Positions 22,182 through 32,900 of a stretch of 64,000 nucleotides of DNA are shown piece by piece (the stretch's first letter is position 1; each line of letters opens with the position of its first letter). Origin of the DNA: Diphasiastrum complanatum (Eukaryota; Streptophyta; Lycopodiopsida; Lycopodiales; Lycopodiaceae); contig MU832160.1 in the NCBI GenBank assembly GCA_029204225.1, positions 20,252 through 84,251 on the forward strand, read 5' to 3'. The notes under the pieces are model-generated. The model was not told the DNA's origin and did not search any database. It saw only the letters and a program-made list of their open reading frames with translations. A program made the position numbers and the translations under genes.

Positions 22182-22865
22182 TTGAGTCAAGACAAAAAGA
22201 GGAGTGGATCCAAGCAATGGATCTTGAGTATTAAGCTTTGATGAAGAATGACACATGGAGATTGGTGAAACTTCCAAAAGACAAGAAGGCTATTGGATGC
22301 AATTGGATCTTCGAAGTGAGGACAAACCAAGATTGATCAATCAAGAAGTACAAGGCAAGGTTGGTGGCAAAAGGATATGCTCAAGAGTATGGAATTGACT
22401 ATGATAAGACCTTGCAGACGTGGCAAAGATGGTAAACATTCAGGTCATCATATCTCTTGCAATGCTTTTGGATGGGATATATGGCAATTGGATATCACAA
22501 ATGCATTCTTGAATGGTGATTTTGAGGAGGAGGTGATTATGGAGCAACCCGAGGGCTACATTTCACATGGCAAGCCTAATCATGTGTGTTTTCTACAAAA
22601 GAGTTTGTATGAACTTAAGCAAGCACCAAGGAGTTAGTATGCTAAGATTAACATCTTGTACTTTCTCGAAATGTCAAGATGAGTGAGTATGATAATTCAC
22701 TTTATTATAGCTTTGTTGGAAATGATGTTACCATTCTTCTAATCTATGTGGATGATATCATTTTGAGTGGAGGCAACAATTAAGATATTAATGATATCAA
22801 GATTGCACTTAAAAAAGAGTTTGATGTGCATAATCTTGGTCTTTTGCATTATATCTTGGAAACTT
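22182..22865 (+). pseudogene. Copia reverse transcriptase, truncated
   Basis: Frameshifted text includes [54 protein letters not shown] and [11 protein letters not shown]. The catalytic IYVDDIILSGG follows, with YVDD at 22,745-22,756. It ends at about 22,865 after LGLLHYILE. RNase H is missing. Confidence 0.88.
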
Positions 22866-25222
22866 TCTTGAACAAAATAGACTTCATAAAAAATTGTAGA
22901 ATGGCTAGCACAATTGAGAAGCAGATAACCTACCACTAAACTTTCTCTTCACACCATTTAAACATTAGAAATTTAATTATAGATATATTAACATTTTCTT
23001 GGAAGTTTATAGCTAATTAGTGCAAAAGAAACTATGTGTCATTTTTGTACAAAATCGTAGTTTCAATTTAAGTGAAATGATTTTCATTTTTGGCCATAAA
23101 ATAGAAATTGTAGGTATACCTCTGAATTACATAACACGCTAGATAACATTCACACTTATAATTCTAATATCACACCATCCATTATAAAAAAGAAACATGT
23201 TATGTGGTTTACTCTCATGACAATTTAAATCTCTACCAACACGTAAAATTGCCATTTTGAGACCTTTGCTGATATATCCCTCACAACAATTACTTCATGA
23301 ATGGAGCTGAATTTTTGCTTCTCATCATAGTTTTTATTCACAAGTTCATTATGACCCATATAACCATATTGAGAAGGCATCTTGTATATGAACATTTCCA
23401 TGAGAAACCAATAAACTTTGAAGAAGCTTTCAATCCAAAAATGTTGAAAGTAAGTCTTTTATTCTGATGTAGGTGTTATGTCCCATACTTCTTTCAAAAT
23501 TTGAGCTTCAAATATGCGGCCAAACTGAGTGTCTGATATATTGAAAATAATAAGCGCGAAAGCTTTACCATCCTTTGATTTCCATTCATGGATTACTGAT
23601 GCATGCAAAGTCCCAACCCATTACTTATGGACTGCATGGCCTCCTATGTGTCTACACGCATTTGCATGGGCGTTACTGGCCCTCATACCTATTGCATGAT
23701 ATGCATGCATGCCTTTGACTCACACTGTCCTCAACCTTTGATGGTTAGCTACATCTAGGAGTATTATTGGGTCAAAATTGATATGGTCTCTCTCTCTCTC
23801 CTAGATGAAATTAAATCTTTTTATTCAAAATTGCAAGAATCATTTCATCAACTACATCATTTTGCAAAATTCATCTTCGCTTAAATGATTTTCATCATCA
23901 CTCACTATGAAACTACTTCTTCATTTTGACTATTAGAATTTCTATTGTCAACATCTATGAGAGTGCTTCATGTATGGTTTGAAGATTTACTACATCCCTA
24001 GGTATCATAGTCAAATATTCTATTCTTAAAATTAAGATTTTTCCATTTCATTCTCAACATTCACACCCTCCAATACTCGTCGTGCTCCTGGCACAACTTT
24101 TGAGCTACAAGTCACCAAGTATTGTTTGGTCGATCAACTTGACAAAACACCTATTTTCTTATTGTCGTGTTTTTGTACATTTATCAGAATCAATCTAAAA
24201 TGTATGCAGTCTTGTTCAAAATCACAAAGCTTTTCGAGAAGACAATACTCCACATGAACATGTTTTGTTTCCACGTGTCAATCTTTTTTATCATAACGTA
24301 TACATTGTTTTGGCCTAAATACATATTTTGCATATCAAATTCAAGTTATGAAATATGTCTCTTTTGATAAGACTTTTGGCTAAAAGTAAAAAAAATTTAA
24401 AATAGACAAAAAATACAATATTCGTTTTTTTAATTGTTCTTTTTTGGAAGGACTTCAATAAATTCATGAAATTGTTGGACTAAGTCATCACTTCTCCTCG
24501 GACAAAACACCTTGATGAAGCTATTATATCACATTAAAATCAACAAGAGAATTTGCTTCCTTGATCACACCCCTTTTTCAAATACAACGGTCACTAAAAT
24601 GATGATATTGCCTTCAATGTAATACCTTATTTCCCTTGATTCCAAAACTTTTATATTGAAACAAGCCTAAAAGATCAAATTTGAATAGTTCTAATTGAGA
24701 GGAATCTCTAGACTCTAAGCATTCTGGTTACAAAAAAGGTCATTTCCCTGTGAAGTGACAACCAAGGAACACTAGTTGCAATATAATTGAGGCCCCCAAT
24801 CATTTCAAAATAGTATATTTTCTACGGGATAGATTTATAGGTAACAGACATGCAAGATTTGTTGAACGAACAGCATACGCGATATGTTGTTGAACACTAG
24901 CTCGTATGGACTTTGAAGACACTAAGCAGTCAGCATGCAGCACAAAAGAATCAATACATGAGACACAAGAATGATCTCAAAACGCAGTGACTTCTATTCA
25001 TAACAGGCACTTTCAGACAAAATCCATACAATATCATAAACAAAGATAGGTCGCAACCAACTCGCTCAGGGTCAGCTGAAACTCCAAATTGGACAGTTAC
25101 TATAACCAACGTTAACAAGATAAAAAAATCATACAAGAAATGAGAGTTGAACAAAAACAATTATCTGTACACTAAATCAAGCAGATACAGAAACAGCAAA
25201 GGTGTCAATCTGAGGATGAAAG
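22866..25222. other. Non-coding AT-rich sequence downstream of the AP2-like gene
   Basis: No protein-like frame and no recognised repeat apart from a short CT run near 23,790. It separates the copia wreck from the 3' end of the AP2-like gene. Confidence 0.5.
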
Positions 25223-25223
25223 T

Positions 25224-25229
25224 TTTATT
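25224..25229 (-). terminator. Candidate polyadenylation signal of the AP2-like gene
   Basis: The minus strand reads AATAAA about 430 bases after the stop codon, a plausible 3' UTR length. Other A-rich signals lie further on, so the actual cleavage site is not established. Confidence 0.3.
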
Positions 25230-25658
25230 GCCGATATACAGAATCGCGGTAAATTTTTCGAAGAGTGACTAATGAATCAGATGAGAATACATAATGAATC
25301 ATCAGATTAAAAGCATAGTCCTCCCATAAGTGGCATGATAGTGATGACATCTTTTTCTCTACTTGAGCTCGGGAGCAATGCCAATCAGCCCACAAATGAG
25401 GATATACAAGAGAAAAAACATAAGTTGGTACATTATTGCACAACCACATGCATGCTTGAGCTAATTAAATGGAAATGTACTGTATGCCCTATTCATGCAT
25501 GCTGGCTATAGATTACACTTGCTTTACAAGCATAGAGAGCGGTATCAATTAGGAACAGCCATGCAGCAATATCATGCTTGTCTGTCAAACTCCAAGAACT
25601 CATCATGTCATGCTATATGGTCTCAGGTTCTAAACAGTTCCTGTTTTGTTGATCGACC

Positions 25659-26039
25659 CTACAAGTTAGTTTTGGGGGAATCATGGTTAAGCCCAAGGAC
25701 ATGCTGGAATTTGCTGCCAAAGGATGATGCTCCCATTGCTATAGGTCTGTGAATGTTCTGCGAAGAGAGGACACTCTTATTGGGAAGAAAGGCGCCAAAA
25801 GACTGGTTCACATAGTTCATACCTGCTTTCTGTAACCAGTCTGTCATCTGAAATCCGGGCAGATATGGAAGTTGAGTTGATACAGGTGATGTTATGGATG
25901 AGTTCAATGCAGAAGCCAGTGGCTGCAAAGGACGGTTCACTTGCCAACTCCATCCTGACTGAGATTCTACAGTCATAGAAGGAAATAATGGAAGTCCTTC
26001 TCTTTGCTCATTAAGTCCATTCAAAGGTAAGTTTGGTAC
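25659..26039 (-). CDS. AP2: AP2-like gene, exon 10
   Basis: 381 nt from [12 protein letters not shown] to the TAG at 25,659-25,661. The C-terminal [10 protein letters not shown] replaces the usual AASSGF block that normally contains the miR172 site. Confidence 0.9.
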   Translation of the reverse strand, partial: VPNLPLNGLNEQREGLPLFPSMTVESQSGWSWQVNRPLQPLASALNSSITSPVSTQLPYLPGFQMTDWLQKAGMNYVNQSFGAFLPNKSVLSSQNIHRPIAMGASSFGSKFQHVLGLNHDSPKTNL

Positions 26040-28725
26040 CTGAGAATGATAGGATTTCATTAACGGATCAATGAGACACCTATAATTGTCAGACATCGTC
26101 GACAATAAGCTTTATTGGAAATTTCTCTTTGAATCATACTAATAAGAATGGGGCTCTAACAACTGCAACATGTTACAGAAACATCCATTGTGATAATCAG
26201 CTGATATACCCAATCATAATGTAACCTGGCTAGCATTTCTGGCAACTCATCCACATAATTCCAGGCGAGACTCAAAACTAAGTTAAATACACTATCTAAC
26301 CTTGAAACTTGAGGCATCCACTTCTTCATTGGGCTCAGTATTAGTTGAGTTGACACCAAGTGGAAGACGTGCACTTTCATCTTTCATATGAATACCTGAG
26401 ACAAAGTTGTTTTCCGGTAGAAATTGCAAGACTTCATATGCTTGTTTTTGAGCATCTGAAACATTATTAAGGGTAATTGCATCACTGCTTTTCCTTTTAC
26501 CTCCTCGTAAAGCAACTGGCCGAATGGCTTCTCTTGCAACATCATGATCTGTTCGTGTGTGAGAAAGCCTCCAAGCATCTGAGAAAGATGGAAAACGATG
26601 CAATGGCACTCCATCAATTGTCTCTAGCTGGCAATCACCATCTCTCTGCAAATTGATCCAAGTATTGCAGCAATACCAAACATATGTATCAGCACGAATG
26701 CACTATTATGTATTGTGTTAGACAAGGTTTTGCAAGCTTAGTAGCAAATGCTAATAAAGCTCTTTATTTTCTTAATTTGGCATTCAAACCAATAATGTGA
26801 ATATTTCTGACCTTGTGGTAACTACTATTTCATTAAATGTCTGAATTTACTTGTATACAGCAGGTTGTTTGATCAAATTAACGTGGGTGATCAAATGCTT
26901 ACATGGAAACTGAGTACTTCTCTCACTCATGATGTTAAGACAACCGCACAGAGAGAGCAACAGCACAATGATCAATCTCACCATAATATTTAATTCTGTC
27001 ATGATCTGAGATTACACAATTGTGCTTTGTGTCATCAGGTACAGGATGAGCACAGTGATGGAGGATGTGTTAAGACAAATGGCCGTTCTTCGAATCTGTA
27101 GGTATGACCTGAGTCAGGCTTTGACCTATTTGAATGTCCTGTACAAATGTAAACTGCATCGAATGCCTAATACAGAGTTGATTTGTTGGTTTTACTTGCA
27201 AGCATTGGATCACCAATCCTAGGGTAAAAACTTGACAGTCGTGAGCAGTCTACAAATGCATCTACAATTAACTCGGCAACATAAACTCTCAACAAATAAA
27301 AAGGAATTAGGTTAGCTTGTTCCGCCTGTATAGAACTCATTCAGTTCTGTATACATGGAACAGTACGCCCAGCTCACAAAAGCTCAGAACAGGCTTCTAT
27401 GATTCTGGCTTACCTCTAGAGGCTTGATGTTGAAAGGTTATTGTTCCTTTTAAAGCTTTATGAAAATGTTAAAGCAAGACTATACACTGTCAAGGCATAG
27501 GGTGTACAAAGGGAGAAGCTCTCAGACAAATAGGACACGCAATAGGCATGTATAGGGTGTGCAAAGTCCCAGCCATGCATAGAGGGAATGACGGTCTATA
27601 AATATTCAGAATAAAATTGTTTGCTGTAACACATTTTGATTATTTCAGGATATTATAAAAATAGTTCATTAAAAGATCTTAGTCAAAGAGAATCTACTAC
27701 CTGCCACTCCATTCTGTTAAATGCAACAGGCTGCATCCCTTCTACATTGTCGAGGGCTTGTGGCATTATAGAATTCGAAAGACGAGCTTTCTTCCAGTCT
27801 TGTTCTGAAAAGGAGTTGCATATTCCCAGAGATCCAGATGATTTACCAATTTCTTCTTGCTGGCTCATCTGAGAATTTTCTTCATGGGCCAAAGAGACTC
27901 CAAGGTTAAGTTGGAGATTCCATTGATTGACGCCTGCAAATACATCATCTTCGTATAACATCCATGTGTTCACTTTGCATCCATAATAATAGAAATAGAA
28001 AGCAGTCATGCTCAAAACAACAATGACTGAAGGCATTGCAGGCAAACTTCAACTGAAAAAAGAGAGGTAATATAACAATAATACATGTGTTACAGGTTGC
28101 CACTACGACATACAGCATATAACTAATACACCCTGTCTACAGCCATGAATTACAGTTGGGCCTTACATAGGGACAATAATGCCTCCCATGCATCAAAATT
28201 ATCTCACGAACCATGAATCTGCACCACAAACTGAACATGGTTCGTAGAAAAATCCTGGAATTTGGATCATTCCAAAATTGATAATGACGAGCATCTTTGC
28301 TTTAAGTTTGAAATTTCTCCATGAAAAGTTTCTAAAGCAACTCACATTTGCAGGAAAGTTGGCATGATTATAGGAGATGTCCTACCTTCTGAAACGAGAG
28401 CTATGATAGAAAAGGGGTGGAAGTTCATGAAAGAGAATATCTTCCACCTACAGGAGAATATGAGCTTTACAAAAGCAACTAGCATCCCAAAAAAGCAACA
28501 CCATCTTGCAGGTAGAACTAAGCTTTTGTTAGGTGATTGTGCTACTACCTTACTACCAACAATTTGCTTCAACGTGCAAATTGTTTCACTTCCTACATAA
28601 GACTTTTGTTCTTTAATTTCTCTGAACAGCAACATATATTATATTAATGCAACAGTATCTTCAGACAAATATCTGATAATGCAAATACCCAGAAGATCCC
28701 ATAGTGAAATCCAACTAATGGTGGG

Positions 28726-28770
<45 letters not shown>

Positions 28771-29943
28771 CCACTCAAGCTTGCACGGCCAACCTACGTG
28801 GCATAGCTTAGTTGGCTTGCCACACAAGCCTATGTGGCAGAGTGCAACATGCCTGCATGGCAGACATCAAGCCTGTGTCATGCCTATATGACCTGCCACA
28901 AGCCTGCGTGGTTTGTCTCATGACAAGCCCACGTGGCTTGCCATGTGGCAGCTTGCGAGCCCTAGCTCTCTCTCTCTCTAGATCCACTTAGGCCTACATG
29001 GCAAAGCTTGGTTGGCTTGCCACACAAGCCTATGTGGCAGCCTGCGATATGCTTGCATGGCAGATATCAGACCTATGCCATGCCTATGTGGCCTGCCACG
29101 CAAGCCCATGGTAGGCCTGCATGGCTTGCCACGTGACAACTTTAATATATCTCTCACTTTGAGTCCACTCAAGTCTACGTGGCAAAACCCGGTTGGCTTG
29201 CCATACAAGCCTATGGCAGGCCTACATGGCTTGCCAGATGGCAAACCTAAAGCTTGCATGATTTGCCATGTGGCAGACCTACGTGGCTTGCGAAGTGACA
29301 ATGTGCGACAAGCTTGGCAGACAGCAGATCACGTAGGCATAGCCTGGTTGGCTTGCCAGCCTATGGTGAGCCTACGTGGCTTGCCACATGGCTAACCCCA
29401 AGCTTGCATGATTTGCCATGTGGCAAGCCTATGTGGCTTGCCATGTGGCAACCTATGATAGGCTTGGTAGATAGTAGGCCTATGTGGCCTACTAAACAAG
29501 CCTATGGTAGGCCATGTGGCAAGCCACACAAGCCTATGGTAGACCTACGTGGCTTGCTATATTGCCAGTCCCAAGCCTACATGGTTTTCCACATGGTAGG
29601 CCTACGTGGCTTGCCATGTGGCGACTTTCGAGCTCCAATTCTCTCTCTCTCTCTATGTCCACTTAGGCCTACATGGCAAAGCTGGTTAGCTTGCCACGCA
29701 AGCCTATTTTAGAACTACGTGGTTTGCCACATGGCAAACCCCAAGCTTACATGACTTGCCATGGGGTAGGCCTACATGGCTTGCCATGTGGCAGTCTGCG
29801 ACAGGCTTGGTAGATAGCAGACTTATGACATTCCTATGTTGCCTACTACACAAGCCTATGCTAGTCCTATGTGGCTTTCGACGTGGCAAGTCCCAAGCCT
29901 ACATGGTTTTAAGCCTATGTGGCTTGCCATGTGGCTACTTTCG

Positions 29944-29991
<48 letters not shown>

Positions 29992-32900
29992 CCACTGCAT
30001 TTGGATGGCAATGTTCTGAGCATTGGGAGCTAAAAAGTTCAGAAATGAATCTAAGTTAGCAATTTATAGCATATTACAGTAAAGAAAATTTTCTCTATTT
30101 TGATTTTGTTTTGAGGCAAAAGAAAATACATCTAGGCAATCAAAAGAGCTTGCCTTGTATGGTTGACTTAAGTTCCAAAGCTACAAGCTCAAGCAGACGA
30201 AGCTCTTCTTAAGGAAGAGCCGCTGTGCCAAATTTGAACGAGTGTGCTGCATTAGGATGCTTATATAAAGACAACATCAGATTTATGCATAGGTTCAAAC
30301 TCTCACATATAGATAAGCTTCTTCAGAGTTGAACCTGATAAAAAATAATAATGTAGAGAAATTGATACTGGACTTGGACTTGGAGACACTTGCATACTCT
30401 TAACATCAAAGATGAGAAAGTCTTCATGACTTAAAAGCTTATCTATAAAACACATCTCAAGAAGCTCAATCTGCATGAAAGTAGGATTATTGTCGTTAGT
30501 CAATAGTTGCAGCAGGCTACAATGAAGGGAGCTTTTCTAGGTCTAAATGCAATTATACAAGTGTTAACACACCTATGGAAGTGCAGTTCCAAGTTAGATC
30601 TAGCTAATATGAAGAAACTGCATAATTACACACACACACACACACATATTAGAAGCTCTTTCCTAACATATTAGGACTCTACTTACTGTTCCATAAGTAC
30701 ACATTGGGTTGAACCCCTTTTTTCATTTTTAGCAAGAAATTTTCATAAAGCATAAATGAACACTTCCTAGTCTCTCTGAAATGGATCAATAATACGTGCT
30801 GCATTGCATCCTGGGAGTTACAATAACAATAGCTTTGAATGGAACAATGAAGATTCTCCGGGAAGCTAAGATTCAGTGTTGAATAAGAGCATTTAAAGTT
30901 CCTCCTTCCATACAAACGTTGTTATCCAGCATTCTGAACCCACTTTGACAAGTACCAGATTCCAATACATACAGCTCAACCTTTCAGTAGCTACAAACAA
31001 ACTCTGCAGACAGATGACACCTTTTTGATTCGCAGTGATTTGGTTCAAGAGTGAAGGCAAACTTAGACACTTGAACAGGTGAAGGTGATACTTTTCTTCA
31101 GCAGCAGTACCGCAGGGAGGGTTAACCTTCACATCAACTTATTTGGCTCAGGCATACTTCAACTAGTTCTTCAGAAAAACTTTGACATGGTACAATGCAG
31201 AGATTTAGCTACTAAAATCCCCTTAAAGTGCAGGGTCAATTTTTGACAGAACAATACTGAGCTAATTCTCTTTTATGTAGGCTTTAAGATGCAGCTATCG
31301 GAAAAAAACTTACAGAAAAAGACCAAAAACAAAATTGTGTACCGTACCACATTCAGAACAACTGAGTTTCTTTAATTTTATACAAACATGTGTCTACATG
31401 TATATATGTATGTACGTAGATAGATAGATAGACACACACAAAGTGATATATGTGCATGTGTGCATGTATGTGATATATGTGCATGTGTGCATGCATGTGT
31501 ATTTTGGTGTGGTGTGTGTTGTCCACTTGAAAACTTCAAGCATTTTAGAACTCTAAAATCAGATACAATCTTCTAGCTGGATTGTATTTCCTCAACTTAC
31601 ACTTGTAAGCATTATCTAGATTAGAGAAGGGCGCCGGCATCACATCTTTTGGAGATCTTGTTGCAAAGGGAAGTTACCAATTTTTTGTTGTTCTGATTGA
31701 ATCTCCTCCTCGTAAGTGCTTGGATCAAAATTGGTCACAGCCTCTCTTCCATTACAGCGTATCGCTGCTTTATCATATGCCCTGTCGAAAGTTACCTTAT
31801 TCTATTACTCATAGAAAACTTACTATGTCCTGAATTGTGCACTTTAAAATATTCATCAAGGTACTGTGGTCATCATAGAGAGTGGAAAAATGTTTCATGC
31901 AAAAGATGTTTACATTCTGCAGTCGACATACAATCAGATTTGGTAAACCATTTACAGTCAGTATGATATGACCATCCATTGATTCTTTTTCATACCTTGC
32001 AGCTTCAACTTCACTGTCAAAGAGCCCCAAATATATGTACCTGAAAGTGATCAATTGAATGATAATTGGTACAAAGCTCGGAAAGGACTTCTCTCCTTCC
32101 ACCTTCCCAAGCCATCTCTAGACATGTGCTATTTTAAAGAATTCATGAACATACGGTGATGAAAAGTGAGAGGTCTAACTTCTTTCCCAAGAATTGCCCC
32201 ATCCTTGCCTCCCAACGTCCACATTTGTGCAGAGTTACGCCTCGGAACCTTGAACTGCCACGCGAAAAGCCTGTGCTTTGGCGACGGAGTATGTGTACAA
32301 ACTCTTCCTTTTTAAGAGCTGCCATCTGTAAAGACAAACCCGCGTAAACTCCAAGTCAGAAAATAGAATCAACAGACCATGTATGTATCTATGTTGAGAC
32401 TAGGATGCTGCCCGACCTAACAATCAAGAGGTGCAAAATAGAATCAACCTAAGAATTCTCATCTTCAAATAACAAAACCGACCTGCTTAATATCTTCATG
32501 GTAATCATTAAGGTCGAAATTTATGTCCGCATCCAAACCTCGAAATTTGATTGCAGCTTTATCATAAGCTCTGCAATTCAGTCAGGACTTCTCAACATTT
32601 TTATGAACTTTCTTAGGTTAGACATATGGAAGCTACTTCACACATGTACCTGATCACCTTGCAAATTTTGAAAGAGACAGCACTATTGCATCAACTTTTG
32701 GCGTGTCTTGTACAAATCATACGTAGTGCAACAGCAAGATAAGCAGTTTAAACGTTTTTTAAAGAGAATTTTCTGAAGGAAACTTTTATGACTACACCAA
32801 TTCCGCTTTTATGTCAACTGACGTTTCTAAATTAGTGGCAAGAACTAAAAGAGCTCATAGGACATCCTGAGTGAGGCTCATGAAAGAAATAAACCCACCT

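Larger units (their letters stand above)
18729..22865 (+). mobile_element. Decayed Ty1/Copia element (plus strand) with two inserts
   Basis: Gag, protease, integrase and part of RT occur in the Ty1/Copia order, with integrase before RT. Two stretches (about 19,100-19,795 and 20,450-21,270) interrupt the coding text and match nothing. The element stops in the RT soon after YVDD, with no RNase H, PPT or 3' LTR recognised. It differs from the copia elements at 54-64 kb in keeping the standard CCHC zinc knuckle. Confidence 0.88.

Noticed and set aside
23785-23803. CT tract near 23.79 kb as part of the intron 7 repeat family
   Set aside because: The run is short and no ACGTGGC-type unit accompanies it.
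28679-30033. Open frames with LSLSLSLS and repeated MWLAMW text
   Set aside because: They translate CT tracts and ACGTGGC repeats inside intron 7.
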